Of a stretch of 64,000 bases of DNA, positions 17,690 to 28,374 are shown one piece after another (position 1 is the stretch's first letter; each line of letters begins with the position of its first letter). This DNA comes from Marinobacterium lacunae (GTDB lineage: Bacteria; Pseudomonadota; Gammaproteobacteria; Pseudomonadales; Balneatricaceae): the NCBI RefSeq assembly GCF_000705555.1, contig NZ_JMQN01000018.1, positions 186,001 through 250,000 of the forward strand, written 5' to 3'. The translations under genes were made by a program, and so were the position numbers. Under the pieces are notes generated by a model, which did no database searches, was not told the DNA's origin, and saw only the letters and a program-made list of their open reading frames with translations.

Positions 17690-19066
17690 CTAGAATTCGA
17701 TCCCCTCTTCCCGCATCCGCGCCAGTTTGTAGCGCAGGGTGCGTGGGCTAATCCCCAGCTTCTCGGCAGCATCCTTTCGGCTGCCGTTGCAGGCATTGAG
17801 CGCATCCAGAATTAGCTGATACTCCCTTTGACGCAAATCCTGCCCCAATACCCCACCAGCCTCTTCCGACAGCACCTCTTCAGCAGTAACTGCAGGCCTC
17901 GCACGCTCGGCCGAGCCCAAAGGTATGGAACCTCCGGCAAGATGCAGGTCTGGTGTATCGATCAAGTTAGCGGGCTGCAGAATCAGTGCGCGCTGAATCG
18001 CATTGTCCAGCTCACGCACGTTGCCGGGCCAGCCGTGGTCTCGCAATGCGGCCTCTGCCGAAGCGGTCAGCTGCGCGCGCGGACGCTTCATCTTGTTGCA
18101 ATGACGCAGCAGAATCCGCTTGGCCAGCGGAACAATATCCTCACGCCGCTCTCGCAACGGCTGCCACTGAAGGGGAAACACATTCAGCCGGTAGTAGAGA
18201 TCCTCGCGGAAACGCCCTTCGGCCACGTAATCTTCCAGCTTGCGGTTGCTGGTGGCCAGCACACGCACATCCAGTGAAATCGTCTTGCGCCCCCCGATAC
18301 GCTCGACCTCCTGCTCCTGTAGCACTCGTAGAAGTTTGGCCTGCAAACCGAGGTCCATCTCACTGATTTCATCCAGCAGCAGTGTCCCGCCGTCGGCCTG
18401 CTCGAACTTGCCGGGCGCGCTCGTATAGGCCCCGGTGAATGCGCCCTTTTCGTGCCCGAAGAGCGTCGCTTCCAGCATGTTTTCCGGTATTGCTGCACAG
18501 TTGATGGCGACAAAAGGTTGACGCGCACGGCCTGAATGATCGTGGATGTAGCGCGCCAGCACCTCCTTGCCCGTACCCGACTCGCCGGTAATCAACACTG
18601 TCGAATCAGTCTGCGCCACACGTTGCGCCAACTGTAGCAGTTGCCGGCTTCCCGGGGACTCCGCCACCGGCGCCTCCCTCTGACCCTCCACCCGTGCGCC
18701 TCCAGCGTGGCTGCGCACTAACTCGATCAGCTGCTCGGGTTCAAAGGGCTTCATCAGGTAGTCGACAGCGCCATTGCGGATTGCATCCACTGCACGCTCC
18801 ACCTGACCGAAGGCGGTAATCAGCGCCACCGGCATACCGGGGTGAGTCTGGCGCAGCTGCTTAAGCAGCTCATGACCATCCATACCCGGCATGTTGACAT
18901 CAGACACCACCATATCCGCACTCTGCCGCTTCAGTAGCTCCAGCGCCTCATCTCCGTTACTCGCCAACAGATAGGCGATATCGGCCAGCTCCAGCGTGTC
19001 CGCCAGTGCCTCGCGCAGCTCCAGATCATCTTCCACTATCAGTACACAGGGGCTCATATTCGTCAT
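17690..19066 (-). CDS. fleR: sigma-54-dependent response regulator FleR (FlrC)
   Basis: This is the NtrC-family activator of mid-class flagellar promoters, phosphorylated by FleS. The 458-residue protein has an N-terminal receiver (LIVEDD, phosphoacceptor Asp56 in MVVSDVNMPGMDG). A AAA+ domain follows, with Walker A GESGTGKE, the sigma-54-contacting GAFTGA loop and Walker B GGTLLLDEIS. The C-terminal Fis-type helix-turn-helix reads RKDAAEKLGISPRTLRYKLA. It lies 9 bases after fleS. In related polar flagellates fliE usually follows; here the acetate cassette intervenes. Confidence 0.93.
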   Translation of the reverse strand: MTNMSPCVLIVEDDLELREALADTLELADIAYLLASNGDEALELLKRQSADMVVSDVNMPGMDGHELLKQLRQTHPGMPVALITAFGQVERAVDAIRNGAVDYLMKPFEPEQLIELVRSHAGGARVEGQREAPVAESPGSRQLLQLAQRVAQTDSTVLITGESGTGKEVLARYIHDHSGRARQPFVAINCAAIPENMLEATLFGHEKGAFTGAYTSAPGKFEQADGGTLLLDEISEMDLGLQAKLLRVLQEQEVERIGGRKTISLDVRVLATSNRKLEDYVAEGRFREDLYYRLNVFPLQWQPLRERREDIVPLAKRILLRHCNKMKRPRAQLTASAEAALRDHGWPGNVRELDNAIQRALILQPANLIDTPDLHLAGGSIPLGSAERARPAVTAEEVLSEEAGGVLGQDLRQREYQLILDALNACNGSRKDAAEKLGISPRTLRYKLARMREEGIEF

Positions 19067-19075
19067 CCGTCTCTC

Positions 19076-20119
19076 TTAATCGAGCGTAATGGAGGGTAGC
19101 AGGAAAGTGGCACAAGTCCCCTCGCCCGGGGTGGAATTCAGATGGAACTCGCCGTGGTGCGCGCGTGCAATCACCTGAGCAACCGCCAGCCCTAGCCCAG
19201 TACCGTGGGATTTGGTGGTATAGAAGGGTTCCAGCGCGTGTTTCAGCTGTTCCGGTGTCATACCCGGCCCATCGTCCTCCACATCCAGACGCAACCACTG
19301 CGCCTGTCGGCTCAAACGGATCCGCAGCTCTGCGCCCTGACCACAGGCCTGCAGCGCGTTGTTCACCAGGTTCAACACCGCCCCAAGTAGCGCCTCCAGA
19401 TTGCACTGGACACAAAGATCCGGCACCTCGTTGATGAAACTGCAATCAGCATCAGCAGCCGCCAGCGGCGTATCCAACAGATCGTCGATACGGGCGACTA
19501 GCTCGGCGGCACTGACCCGGTTATCAAGACTGGTTTCGCCCCGCGCGAAGATCAGCATGTCCCGGACCTGCTGCTCAAGATGGGTCAGGCGCGACTTGAC
19601 CTTACCGGCGAAGCGGATCCTTTGCTCATCACTGATGGTCGGCGCCGTCAGGTGGCTGGCGTAGAGCAGCGCCGCACTCAAAGGCGTGCGCACCTGATGC
19701 GCCAGCGACGCCATCATCCGCCCCATCTCCGAAAGACGCTGGTAGTGAGAGAGCTTCTGCTGCAGAAGACGGGTGTCGGTCTGGTCCGAGACAAACACCA
19801 GCTGCCCTGGCTCGCCCTCCAAGGCACGGGTGGCAAGGCTCACGCGGCGGCCGTTTTTCAGCGAAACCTCGTGGCCATCATCAGGACGGGGGGCAAAGCA
19901 GCTATTGATCACATCTACCCAACGGCGATTGAACAGATCGACGCCCAGCAACGCCTGCGCGGCCGGGTTACACTCGGTTACCAATCCTCTGTTGCCGATT
20001 ACCAGCACCCCGCTGGGCATCTGGTCGATCAGTCTGCGCAGACGCTGGGCGGCGCGCTGCTCCTCACGTAGCTGCGCAACTTCGTGCTCCAGTTCGGCGA
20101 TACGCTCAGCACTGTTCAT
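19076..20119 (-). CDS. fleS: flagellar sensor histidine kinase FleS (FlrB)
   Basis: A soluble two-component kinase of 347 residues with no membrane segment. An N-terminal coiled coil (1-30) leads to a PAS domain (about 30-115), then a HisKA domain with His141 in [17 protein letters not shown]. The ATPase domain shows [15 protein letters not shown] and [10 protein letters not shown]. It phosphorylates FleR. Its start overlaps the fleQ stop by 4 bases (ATGA), indicating a coupled fleQSR operon. Confidence 0.92.
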   Translation of the reverse strand: MNSAERIAELEHEVAQLREEQRAAQRLRRLIDQMPSGVLVIGNRGLVTECNPAAQALLGVDLFNRRWVDVINSCFAPRPDDGHEVSLKNGRRVSLATRALEGEPGQLVFVSDQTDTRLLQQKLSHYQRLSEMGRMMASLAHQVRTPLSAALLYASHLTAPTISDEQRIRFAGKVKSRLTHLEQQVRDMLIFARGETSLDNRVSAAELVARIDDLLDTPLAAADADCSFINEVPDLCVQCNLEALLGAVLNLVNNALQACGQGAELRIRLSRQAQWLRLDVEDDGPGMTPEQLKHALEPFYTTKSHGTGLGLAVAQVIARAHHGEFHLNSTPGEGTCATFLLPSITLD

Positions 20120-21579
20120 CGCCGCTCGATCCCATACTTGCGCATCTTTTCAACGAGCGTGGTGCGCCGCACCCCCAGCTCATCGGCAGCCCTTGCCACC
20201 ACATTCCCGCAACGCTCCAGAGCCTGATAGATCAAGGAGCGTTCGAGTTTTTCGAGGAACGCCTTGAGCTCGATCCCCTGCTCGGGCAACTCCACATCGT
20301 CGCTCGCGCTGGCAACGGGTGTCGGTATAGCGTCTGCCGCCGAGCCGGGTGTTCGTTCGCCCGCATCCGCCGGGTCAAGCACCTCGTAACGGGAGGGGTC
20401 CGGTTCATCCACGTGGCGGAACTTAGGCGGCAACTCGGATACGCCGACCACTCCACCGGGGTGGATGATCGCCAGCCGTTCCAACAGGTTGGCCAACTCA
20501 CGCACATTACCGGCCCAGGGGTGACGCAACAGCGACTCCATCGCCGACGGATGGAAACGGTAGCCCCCCATCCCCTGCTCCTTTAGCCGGGCGATCAGCG
20601 CATTAACCAGTAGCGGCAGGTCATCCAACCGCTCGCGTAACGGCGGCATTTCGATCGGGAACACATTGAGCCGATAGTAGAGATCCTCGCGAAACTCTCC
20701 CGCATCAATCATCGACTCCAGATCCTTGTGGGTCGCCGCCACCACCCTCACATCAGCATCGATGGTGCGGTTTCCCCCCACCCGTTCAAATTGCCGCTCC
20801 TGCAACACGCGCAGCAGCTTCACCTGCATCGGCAGCGGCATATCGCCGATCTCGTCTAGAAACAGTGTGCCGCCCTGGGCCAGTTCGAAACGCCCGGCCC
20901 GGCTGGAGATCGCCCCGGTGAACGCACCCTTCTCATGCCCGAACAGTTCGCTCTCCAGCAGCTCCCCTGGGATCGCGCCGCAGTTCACCGGCACAAAGGG
21001 GCCATTACAGCGTGAGGAGTGTTCATGCAGGCAGCGAGCCACCACCTCTTTCCCCGTGCCGGACTCGCCGGTGATCATTACGTTGATATCGCGTGCCGCA
21101 ACCTGAATGATCAGCCGCTTCACCTCACGGATAGACCCGCTCTGACCAACCAGCTCATCCAGCCCGCTCACCGCATCATCTGCGTTGGATGCATTGAACA
21201 CATAACAGCGATGCAACAGATCCAGCATAGCGCTGTAAGTGAATGGCGGTTCCAGCCGCCCAAGAATACCGGAAGGGGAAAACTGCTCAGGCGAGAGCTC
21301 GTGCCAATCGCACACCAGCACTTTGGGCAGCATACGACCATGAGCATCGAGTTCCGCTATCAGCTTGTTCAACGAGATCGGCAAGCTGCTTTCGCCCAGC
21401 AACACACCAACGATTCCACTGAGTTCAACGCTCTTGCCCTGCTGCAGCCAGGTCACGAAGTCAAAATCATGACACTCCAGTTCAAGGAACTCACAACAGC
21501 GATGGAGCTCCGTTCGGCGCTCGGCGTCGTCATCGATGATGAGTATGTGCAGTCCGCTTGTGTGCATGGGCCGAGGCAT
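20116..21579 (-). CDS. fleQ: flagellar master regulator FleQ (FlrA)
   Basis: This is the top-level sigma-54-dependent activator of flagellar genes in polar flagellates and, in Pseudomonas, a c-di-GMP sensor. The 487-residue protein has an N-terminal REC-like domain. It retains LIIDDD but lacks a phosphoacceptor Asp where one is expected ([11 protein letters not shown]), as is typical of FleQ. The AAA+ domain carries [24 protein letters not shown] and [11 protein letters not shown], and the C-terminal helix-turn-helix reads [20 protein letters not shown]. An alternative start is four codons inside (MHTSG, 21567). It is first in fleQSR and divergent from the flagellin genes. Confidence 0.93.
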   Translation of the reverse strand: MPRPMHTSGLHILIIDDDAERRTELHRCCEFLELECHDFDFVTWLQQGKSVELSGIVGVLLGESSLPISLNKLIAELDAHGRMLPKVLVCDWHELSPEQFSPSGILGRLEPPFTYSAMLDLLHRCYVFNASNADDAVSGLDELVGQSGSIREVKRLIIQVAARDINVMITGESGTGKEVVARCLHEHSSRCNGPFVPVNCGAIPGELLESELFGHEKGAFTGAISSRAGRFELAQGGTLFLDEIGDMPLPMQVKLLRVLQERQFERVGGNRTIDADVRVVAATHKDLESMIDAGEFREDLYYRLNVFPIEMPPLRERLDDLPLLVNALIARLKEQGMGGYRFHPSAMESLLRHPWAGNVRELANLLERLAIIHPGGVVGVSELPPKFRHVDEPDPSRYEVLDPADAGERTPGSAADAIPTPVASASDDVELPEQGIELKAFLEKLERSLIYQALERCGNVVARAADELGVRRTTLVEKMRKYGIERR

Positions 21580-21879
21580 GGGTTATATCCAGTATGCGTC
21601 ATTATTCTGACAAAGGTACTGAATAGCGGAGATATGTCAAGAGTTTGACGTCTTCAATTCATCGATTGAGGCTCCTTCAAGAAAAGCTCTACCTAACTCA
21701 ATGGCAACCAGAGACTCCTAAACAATTTCCTAAAGAACGACACTTTTTTATTACAGTTTTCACCTCTCTTGCCGCTACCCGCATTAAGCCGGAAGGCATC
21801 ATGCCCAACGGATTTACCACAGCACAGGCTCCCTGGCCGCCTCCTGCATACATGGCGCTAGATTTTATGGATATATTCT
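21580..21879. other. Divergent intergenic region fleQ / flagellin 1
   Basis: Three hundred bases with no credible gene; an open frame of 82 codons (21645-21893) overlaps the flagellin start out of frame and has no family features. A TTGACA-like -35 for fleQ can be read on the minus strand at 21635-21640 without a clear -10. No sigma-28 promoter was found for the plus-strand flagellin gene. Confidence 0.5.
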
Positions 21880-23766
21880 ATGGCCGTTATTAACACCAAC
21901 ATCGCGTCACTGAATGCTCAAAACAACCTTGCCAAGTCCGAGAGCAAGTTGACCCAGGCCTACGAGCGACTCTCTTCCGGTCTGCGTATCAACAGTGCGG
22001 CCGATGACGCGGCGGGGCTCGCCATCTCCAACCGTTTGACCAGCCAGGTTAACGGCCTGACCGTGGCATCCCGTAACGCCAACGACGGTATCTCTCTGGC
22101 ACAGACCGCTGAAGGCGCGATGGACCAATCCACCCAGATCCTGCAGCGTATGCGTGAGCTGGCTCTGCAATCGGCCAACGGCTCCAACAGTTCATCGGAT
22201 CGTGAAGCGCTGCAGGCGGAAGTGACCGCCCTTCAGGACGAGCTGAGCCGTATTGCCAACACCACCTCGTTCGGTGGCCGTAATCTACTAGACGGCTCTT
22301 TCGGCTCCTCCAGTTTTCAGGTCGGTGCGAAAGCAGGCGAGACCATCGACGTTACCATGGGCAATATTTCCGCCGATGCGATCGGTTATACCTACAAGAG
22401 CTTCAACAGCTCAGCGACCGCTACCGTCGCTGCAGGTACCGAGGCCGCTGCCGGCAGCACCACAATCAACGTGGATGGTACTGACTACACGATCGCCGTT
22501 AACGCCGATATGAGCGCTTCGGATCTGGCAGACAAGATCAACAATATCGATGGATTATCTGGAGTAACTGTCAGCCTAGGGGCTGATACTGTTGCCTCAA
22601 CTACGCAAACAGTTACGTCCGACCTCCAACCAGAAACTGAATCTTTTTTTATAAGGCTAACTACTCCCTTGGCAGGGGACGATGAAGTTGTGATGACGCT
22701 TGACAATGGCTCGACAACCGCAACGTTTACGATGAACGCAGTCAATACCGCATCGAGAGATGCATTCCTTGCCGACTTCAATGTAGCGGGCTACACCGCA
22801 GTCGCAGATGCGGTCGCAGAGGCATACTACGGTACTTCTGCGGTCCGAATCTTTGCAGATGATGCAACCGCATTTGATGCTTCTGGTATAGCTCAGGATA
22901 CAGGTGGTAGCTGGGAAGGTGGCTGGATATCGGTCATAGGAGGCAGTTCTTCTGCGCCCTACAATAGCTTAGGTGATAGTTTCACCGCCGACTCATGGAA
23001 TGTACCCGCATCCAACGAAATTGAACTCTCTGGCTATACCGCTCCAACCGGTTCAGACACCATGACCCTGACAATCGATGGCACCGAACTTACGATAGAC
23101 TCCAGCATTACTGACGCCAATGCCTTGGAAACCTTCATCAACAGTTCTGGAATAGCCGGTATAAGCGCATCTATAAGTGGTGGAACCATCACAATCTCCA
23201 GCACCGACACATCTGCCGCTTTCGATGTGTCGGTAGCCGCCGCTGATCTGGACAGCGATGGATTTTCTGGAGCGCTGACCATTACTAATCCAACCAGTGC
23301 TTCATCCGCTACTGTTGATAGCACTACCGAGTTGAATCAGAACATTGCGGGCGACTTCACGATCGATTTCAGCAGTGCAAAACTGGATGAAAATGTATCT
23401 AGCCTGAGTGTCGATGGCACGGCCATGTCCGTCGCCTCCGGCACTACCTTCAAATCTGTCGCAGGTATCGATATCGGTACCCAAACCGGTGCAAGTGATG
23501 CGCTTGCGATCATCGATAGCGCTATCTCCTTTATCGATAGCCAGCGTGCAAGCCTCGGTGCAGTCCAAAACCGTTTCGACAGCACCATCAGCAACCTGAC
23601 CAACATCGTCGAAAACGTGACCTCGGCGCGCTCCCGCATACAGGATGCGGACTTCGCCTCGGAAACCGCCAACCTGAGCAGTGCAACCGTTCTGCAGCAG
23701 GCCGCGACGTCAATACTGGCGCAGGCAAACTCCGCTCCGCAGAGCGTACTGTCGTTACTGCAGTAA
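21880..23766 (+). CDS. flagellin (first paralogue)
   Basis: Filament protein of 628 residues with conserved D0/D1 ends: [20 protein letters not shown] at the N-terminus and a C-terminus ending [18 protein letters not shown]. The middle (about 190-500) is long and variable and includes a Flagellin_IN-like motif ([20 protein letters not shown]). The first 170 or so residues differ from the second flagellin at only a handful of positions, while the centres are unrelated by eye. The ATG at 21880 has only a weak GGA as ribosome-binding site and no visible sigma-28 promoter, unlike the second copy. The central stretch is visibly richer in A and T than the ends. Confidence 0.95.
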   Translation: MAVINTNIASLNAQNNLAKSESKLTQAYERLSSGLRINSAADDAAGLAISNRLTSQVNGLTVASRNANDGISLAQTAEGAMDQSTQILQRMRELALQSANGSNSSSDREALQAEVTALQDELSRIANTTSFGGRNLLDGSFGSSSFQVGAKAGETIDVTMGNISADAIGYTYKSFNSSATATVAAGTEAAAGSTTINVDGTDYTIAVNADMSASDLADKINNIDGLSGVTVSLGADTVASTTQTVTSDLQPETESFFIRLTTPLAGDDEVVMTLDNGSTTATFTMNAVNTASRDAFLADFNVAGYTAVADAVAEAYYGTSAVRIFADDATAFDASGIAQDTGGSWEGGWISVIGGSSSAPYNSLGDSFTADSWNVPASNEIELSGYTAPTGSDTMTLTIDGTELTIDSSITDANALETFINSSGIAGISASISGGTITISSTDTSAAFDVSVAAADLDSDGFSGALTITNPTSASSATVDSTTELNQNIAGDFTIDFSSAKLDENVSSLSVDGTAMSVASGTTFKSVAGIDIGTQTGASDALAIIDSAISFIDSQRASLGAVQNRFDSTISNLTNIVENVTSARSRIQDADFASETANLSSATVLQQAATSILAQANSAPQSVLSLLQ

Positions 23767-23994
23767 GGACCGTGCACGCAGTTTTGAGTGGCCAGCCGTT
23801 AGCAAGCTGGCCACTCAAGCGCGTGATAACGCCGACACCTCAGTTGAGCTATGCTGGCATTTGCCACTCGATTGTGAGTGAGCCGGTATGCCCAGTGCCT
23901 ATCTTGATCCAGCCCTGACACGGTTTGTTGCTTTTTTGTTACGGCACCCCGAAATGTCCGCTTCATTTTTTTAACAAACAACGCACTTTTTTCT
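23767..23994. other. Intergenic region between the two flagellin genes
   Basis: The full gap runs to 24131. It contains the post-flagellin hairpin at 23784-23818 and the sigma-28 promoter at 23995-24021; the 175 or so bases between them show no gene or other clear structure. After the promoter come about 110 leader bases ending in an AAGGAG ribosome-binding site. Confidence 0.5.
23784..23818 (+). terminator. Perfect 13-bp hairpin after flagellin 1
   Basis: TTGAGTGGCCAGC and GCTGGCCACTCAA pair perfectly around a 9-base loop, 17 bases after the flagellin stop. There is no T tract after it, so it may be a Rho-dependent end or an mRNA-stabilising 3' hairpin rather than an intrinsic terminator. 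Confidence 0.55.
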
Positions 23995-24021
23995 TAAAGT
24001 TTCCCTGAGCCGCGCCGTTAA
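23995..24021 (+). promoter_or_regulatory. Sigma-28 (FliA) promoter of flagellin 2
   Basis: TAAAGTTT, an 11-base spacer and GCCGTTAA match the FliA consensus TAAAGTTT-N11-GCCGATAA at 15 of 16 positions. It lies 110 bases upstream of the second flagellin ATG. This places that gene in the late class, repressed by FlgM until hook completion. Confidence 0.93.
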
Positions 24022-24131
24022 CCTATTCAGCCCGCAGAAACAGTTTTTCTACGGAAGCCCATATACCACTCTATCCACCCAGCCGAGCCAAGCGCAGGCG
24101 AATCCAAGGGGTGGGTTTAAGGAGAACCGAA

Positions 24132-25988
24132 ATGGCTGTTATCAATACGAACATCGCGTCTCTGAACGCTCAAAACAACCTGTCCAAGTCTGAGAGCAAG
24201 CTGACTCAGGCATACGAGCGCCTCTCCTCCGGTCTGCGCATCAACAGCGCTGCCGATGACGCTGCTGGCCTCGCTATCTCCAACCGTTTGACCAGCCAGG
24301 TGAACGGTCTGACCGTGGCATCCCGTAACGCCAACGACGGTATCTCCCTGGCCCAGACCGCTGAAGGCGCGATGGACGAATCCACCCAGATCCTGCAGCG
24401 TATGCGTGAGCTGGCCCTGCAGTCTGCCAACGGTTCCAACAGCGCGTCTGACCGCGATGCACTGCAGGCGGAAGTGACCGCCCTGCAGGACGAACTGAGC
24501 CGTATCGCCAACACCACCTCTTTCGGTGGCCGTAACCTGCTGGACGGTTCTTTTGGTTCTTCCAGCTTCCAGGTGGGTGCTGAAGCCGGTGAAACCATTG
24601 ATGTCACCATGGGCAATATCTCTGCTGACGCCATCGGTTACACTTACAAAAGCTTCGACAGCAGCGGTACGGTGACAGCTACTGCGACCCCGGGTACTGA
24701 GTCTGCTGCTGGTTCAACCACTCTGAACGTGGGCGGAACCGACTACACCATCGCCCTGAACGCAGACATGACTGCTGACGATGTGGCTGACAAGATCAAT
24801 AACATTGACGGCCTGAGCGACGTAGAAGTATCAGGTGGTGTTCAGCAGGTAACTCTGGGTAGCTTTACAGGCCTAACAGCTGACAGTACCGGCGGCGGTG
24901 CGGGGAACTTCACTGCGACCATCACAGGACTCACACAGCCTGATACTGGTAACGGTGAAGCACTGCAGATAACTGTAGGCGGAACTCAGATCGACCTCAG
25001 TGGCTACTCTGCATTGAACTCGACAGTTGCCAGCGACATTCAAACCGCCTTGGGTTCAGATTACACCGTAACTTTTGACGCAACGCTGGACTCCGGTAAC
25101 GGTGGTATTACTATCGAGTCAGCTACTGACTTCGATACAACCATCGACGTAACTGATGGTTCGGGTACTGATGCAGGGGCTTTGACCGTAACTGGTGATA
25201 GTACTCAGTCGGTAACTGGCGCCACTGCTACAGGCTCTTCCACTGCAGTCAGCTCTGCAGAAGGTACTGACGCCGAATCTATCACCCTTAATCTTGGCAC
25301 GCAGTCTATCGTATTGGACTCAACTAACGCTTCCACTATTGCCGACGCTGCTACAGCGATTGATGGCCTCAGCGGATTTAGCGCAGCGTTGAATGATGCT
25401 GGTGACGAAATCATCATCACCAGCGACGATGGTGCGACTTTCTCAGTGTCCGCTACTGGCTCCGATAGCAGCGGTACTCTGGATGGTGCATTCACCGTCA
25501 CTAATAACGCTGGCGATACGTTTACTGTTGCAAATGCAACCCAAACCCCTACAGGTATCGATGCTGACAAATCAGACTTCACCATCGACTTCACCAATGC
25601 GAAGCTAGACCAGGATATCAGCAGCGTTACTGTTGACAGTACCTCCATGTCAATCGCTTCAGGCACTACCTTCAAATCCGTTGCCGGTGTTGATATCAGC
25701 ACCCAAGACGGTGCCAGCGATGCATTGGATATCATCGACGAAGCGATCGCGTACATTGACAGCCAGCGTGCAGACCTCGGTGCCGTACAGAACCGTTTCG
25801 ACAGCACCATCAGCAACCTGACCAACATTACTGAGAACGTGACCGCTGCACGCTCGCGTATTCAGGATGCCGACTTCGCCTCTGAAACCGCTAACCTGAG
25901 CAGCGCGACTGTTCTGCAGCAGGCAGCAACTTCAATCCTGGCGCAGGCGAACTCTGCTCCTCAGAGCGTACTCTCTCTGCTGCAGTAA
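24132..25988 (+). CDS. flagellin (second paralogue, sigma-28 controlled)
   Basis: Filament protein of 618 residues. The ATG at 24132 is chosen because AAGGAG lies 7 bases upstream and the protein then begins [20 protein letters not shown], exactly like the first copy; the frame remains open 7 codons further upstream. The D0/D1 ends are nearly identical to the first flagellin. The central domain (about 190-490) is unrelated in detail, with Thr/Ser/Asp/Gly-rich repeats such as [15 protein letters not shown]. Codon use is uniform, and a good promoter and terminator bracket it, so it is probably the major flagellin. Confidence 0.96.
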   Translation: MAVINTNIASLNAQNNLSKSESKLTQAYERLSSGLRINSAADDAAGLAISNRLTSQVNGLTVASRNANDGISLAQTAEGAMDESTQILQRMRELALQSANGSNSASDRDALQAEVTALQDELSRIANTTSFGGRNLLDGSFGSSSFQVGAEAGETIDVTMGNISADAIGYTYKSFDSSGTVTATATPGTESAAGSTTLNVGGTDYTIALNADMTADDVADKINNIDGLSDVEVSGGVQQVTLGSFTGLTADSTGGGAGNFTATITGLTQPDTGNGEALQITVGGTQIDLSGYSALNSTVASDIQTALGSDYTVTFDATLDSGNGGITIESATDFDTTIDVTDGSGTDAGALTVTGDSTQSVTGATATGSSTAVSSAEGTDAESITLNLGTQSIVLDSTNASTIADAATAIDGLSGFSAALNDAGDEIIITSDDGATFSVSATGSDSSGTLDGAFTVTNNAGDTFTVANATQTPTGIDADKSDFTIDFTNAKLDQDISSVTVDSTSMSIASGTTFKSVAGVDISTQDGASDALDIIDEAIAYIDSQRADLGAVQNRFDSTISNLTNITENVTAARSRIQDADFASETANLSSATVLQQAATSILAQANSAPQSVLSLLQ

Positions 25989-26052
25989 GAGCGACTCGCT
26001 CAGATTGGCGCGGTACGCCCCCGGTGGTATAGCCGCGCCAACAGCATGGAAC

Positions 26053-26077
26053 AAAGGGGGCTTCGAGCCCCCTTTTT
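26053..26077 (+). terminator. Rho-independent terminator after flagellin 2
   Basis: AAAGGGGGC, TTCGA loop, GCCCCCTTTTT: a strong hairpin with a T5 tail, 64 bases after the flagellin stop and just before flaG. It allows high flagellin expression relative to flaG-fliD. Confidence 0.9.
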
Positions 26078-26091
26078 GACGTGAGGACAGT

Positions 26092-26457
26092 ATGAATACG
26101 ACAATCTCATCCAGTACATCAACGACGCTGCACAATACCAGTAGTTCAGTCGATAACAGCGGCAACGTTAAGCCCACCACCAGCCAGCAGGGCACTCAAG
26201 GTGTCAAAACCGAGATCAAGGCCAGCGGACTGACGGTTGAGGAGGTCAATAGCGCCGTTCAGACCTTGAACGAAGTGATGACCAAAATGAATCGAGCACT
26301 GAGTTTTGAGGTGGATTCCAGCTCAGAGGAGCTGGTTATTCGGGTAACCGATACCGAGACTGATGAACTGATCCGCCAGATTCCGTCCGAGAATGCACTG
26401 AAACTGGTTCAGCATATCACCGAGATGCGTAACATCCTCTTCGATGCCAGTGCTTGA
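26092..26457 (+). CDS. flaG: flagellar protein FlaG
   Basis: A 121-residue protein. Its N-terminal half is Ser/Thr-rich and disordered. The conserved FlaG core starts at about residue 45 (LTVEEVNSAVQTLNEVMTKM) and runs through LSFEVDSSSEELVIRVTD to IRQIPSENALKLVQHITEM. FlaG influences filament length in polar flagellates. A GAGGA ribosome-binding site precedes the ATG. It lies between flagellin 2 and fliD, as in Pseudomonas and Vibrio. Confidence 0.9.
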   Translation: MNTTISSSTSTTLHNTSSSVDNSGNVKPTTSQQGTQGVKTEIKASGLTVEEVNSAVQTLNEVMTKMNRALSFEVDSSSEELVIRVTDTETDELIRQIPSENALKLVQHITEMRNILFDASA

Positions 26458-26459
26458 GA

Positions 26460-26484
26460 AAGGTTGGTTATATACACTAACCTT
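26460..26484 (+). other. Small hairpin between flaG and fliD
   Basis: AAGGTTGGT and ACTAACCTT pair (one G-T) around a TATATAC loop, directly after the flaG stop and 36 bases before fliD. There is no T tract. It may be an mRNA processing or stability element. Confidence 0.35.
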
Positions 26485-26519
26485 CGATTGCTGAACATTT
26501 AATATTCAAGGGGCGCAAC

Positions 26520-27914
26520 ATGAGCGGCACAATCACATCTACCGGCCTCGGATCGGGCATCGATATAGAGACGATCGTCGAAGGACTGGTCAGTGCTCAG
26601 GGCGACGCCAAAACAACCAACCTCCAGACAAAAGAGTCCGATCTTCAGGCTGAGCTCTCCAGTGTCAGTCTGCTGAAAAGTGCCATGGCCGAGTTCGAGG
26701 ACAGCTTGTCGGCACTGACGGAAGCGTCAGCGTTCAGTGCGGTTACCGCCAGCAATTCCGGCGAAGAAAGCTTCACCGCCGACGTCGATTCTGACGCACA
26801 GTTAGGCTCTTATGCCATAGAGGTTCAGCAGATCGCCAGTGCTCATAAGCTGGTTAACTCACAGGCGTATAGCAGTGGATCCTCCGGTACACTCACGTTC
26901 ACTCAAGGCAATGGTGACAGTTTTTCCATCGACGTGGGCGAAGACGCATCGCTTGAGGATATCGCCGCGGCCATCAATGACGCATCGGATAACGAGGGCA
27001 TCACAGCTGCCGTCATCACCACCGATGCCGGTCAGCAGCTTGTACTTACCGCCCAAGAAACCGGCGAAGACACGCGCATAACCAGCGTTTCATCGACAAC
27101 GACAACCGGCGACCTGTCACTTTTCGATTACACCTACGACGAGTTGGCCGGGGGCGATGACGGCGCTTATACGCAGCAATCCGCCGCCCAGGATGCCATC
27201 ATGACCATCGACGGTCAGGCCGTGACCTCTGCCAGCAACGAGATATCGGGCGTGATCGATGGCGTCACTTTCACACTGTTATCCGAAACAGAGAACGCAG
27301 CAACCCTGTCTCTGACGCGTGACACCGATACAATCAAGAACCTGATCACAAGCTTCGTCAATGCCTACAACTCGATGCAATCGACGCTGAGCAGCATGAC
27401 CAGTTACGACGCCGACACCGAGACCACCGGGGCACTGTTCGGCGACGCCATGACCCGAACAATCAAGAACCAGATAACCCGCGCACTGACCGACGCCTAT
27501 GGGGACGGCGCAATTAACGCGCTCTCTTCCCTCGGTATACGCACACAGTCGGATGGTTCACTGGAGATTGTTGATGAGTCAGATCTGAATTCAGCTCTTG
27601 CCAACAATCTCGATGGTGTAGCCGCACTTTTCAGCGGCGACAACGGCCTTGCTACCACACTGGAAACGAAGATCAACATCTATACCCAGGACAATACCGG
27701 CCTGCTCGACAGCCGCGTGGATCGTCTGAACGGTCAGATCGATGACGTAGAGAAGCAGGCTGACGACCTGGCCGAGTGGCTCGACAGTTACGAAGAGCGG
27801 TTGTACAGTCAGTTCAATGCCATGGATACACTCGTTGCCTCCATCAATTCTCAGGGCGACTTCCTGATCAGCACCCTCCAGGCCATCTCTGACTCGATGA
27901 ACAGCGACAACTAA
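26520..27914 (+). CDS. fliD: flagellar filament cap protein FliD (HAP2)
   Basis: FliD caps the growing filament and folds incoming flagellin. The 464-residue protein starts MSGTITSTGLGSGIDIETIV, the conserved FliD N-terminus. It carries a Flagellin_IN-type motif around residue 140 (FSIDVGEDASLEDIAAAIND) and ends with a long coiled coil (DSRVDRLNGQIDDVEKQADD to YSQFNAMDTLVASI). Normal size for polar-flagellum FliD. It is followed by fliS, 46 bases later. Confidence 0.95.
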   Translation: MSGTITSTGLGSGIDIETIVEGLVSAQGDAKTTNLQTKESDLQAELSSVSLLKSAMAEFEDSLSALTEASAFSAVTASNSGEESFTADVDSDAQLGSYAIEVQQIASAHKLVNSQAYSSGSSGTLTFTQGNGDSFSIDVGEDASLEDIAAAINDASDNEGITAAVITTDAGQQLVLTAQETGEDTRITSVSSTTTTGDLSLFDYTYDELAGGDDGAYTQQSAAQDAIMTIDGQAVTSASNEISGVIDGVTFTLLSETENAATLSLTRDTDTIKNLITSFVNAYNSMQSTLSSMTSYDADTETTGALFGDAMTRTIKNQITRALTDAYGDGAINALSSLGIRTQSDGSLEIVDESDLNSALANNLDGVAALFSGDNGLATTLETKINIYTQDNTGLLDSRVDRLNGQIDDVEKQADDLAEWLDSYEERLYSQFNAMDTLVASINSQGDFLISTLQAISDSMNSDN

Positions 27915-27960
27915 CACATATGCGTGAAGCCCACACAGGGCCTCAAACGAGGTTTATCCG

Positions 27961-28374
27961 ATGAACAAGAAAAGCGCGATTGCGCAGTACCAGAGCGTCG
28001 ACATCAACTCTGCCGTGCTGAACGCCTCCCCTCACAAGCTTATATCGCTGCTGTTTGAGGGTTTTCTGAAGCGCGTTATGGAGGCCAAAGGTTCGGTTGA
28101 GCGCGGTGACAAGACCTCAAGCTCCACCGCCATAGGAAAGGCGATTGCCATTATCGGTGAGTTACAGGCATCTCTGCGCAATAAAGAAGGTAATGAGCTG
28201 TCCCAGCAGCTCGACGGTTTGTACGACTACATTAACAGGCTGTTGTTACAGGCCGGTCGAGAGCAAAGTCAGGACAAACTTGATGAAGCCGCTCAACTGA
28301 TCATTCCCATTAAGGAAAGCTGGGATAAGATCCCTGCTGAGTATCACAACCTGTCTAAAAACCAAGCCAACTGA
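27961..28374 (+). CDS. fliS: flagellin export chaperone FliS
   Basis: FliS binds the flagellin C-terminus in the cytoplasm and delivers it to the export gate. The 137-residue protein begins MNKKSAIAQYQSVDINSAVL and carries the family stretch SPHKLISLLFEGFLKRV and the C-terminal LIIPIKESWDKIP. The stop TGA shares its A with the ATG of the next gene (TGATG), so the two are translationally coupled. Confidence 0.94.
   Translation: MNKKSAIAQYQSVDINSAVLNASPHKLISLLFEGFLKRVMEAKGSVERGDKTSSSTAIGKAIAIIGELQASLRNKEGNELSQQLDGLYDYINRLLLQAGREQSQDKLDEAAQLIIPIKESWDKIPAEYHNLSKNQAN

Noticed and set aside
21834-21848. Sigma-54-like TGGCCG...TGC upstream of flagellin 1
   Set aside because: The GG-to-GC spacing is one base too short and the -12 half lacks the TT.
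21645-21893. 82-codon open frame upstream of flagellin 1
   Set aside because: It overlaps the flagellin start out of frame, has no recognisable family features and covers what must be the divergent promoter region.
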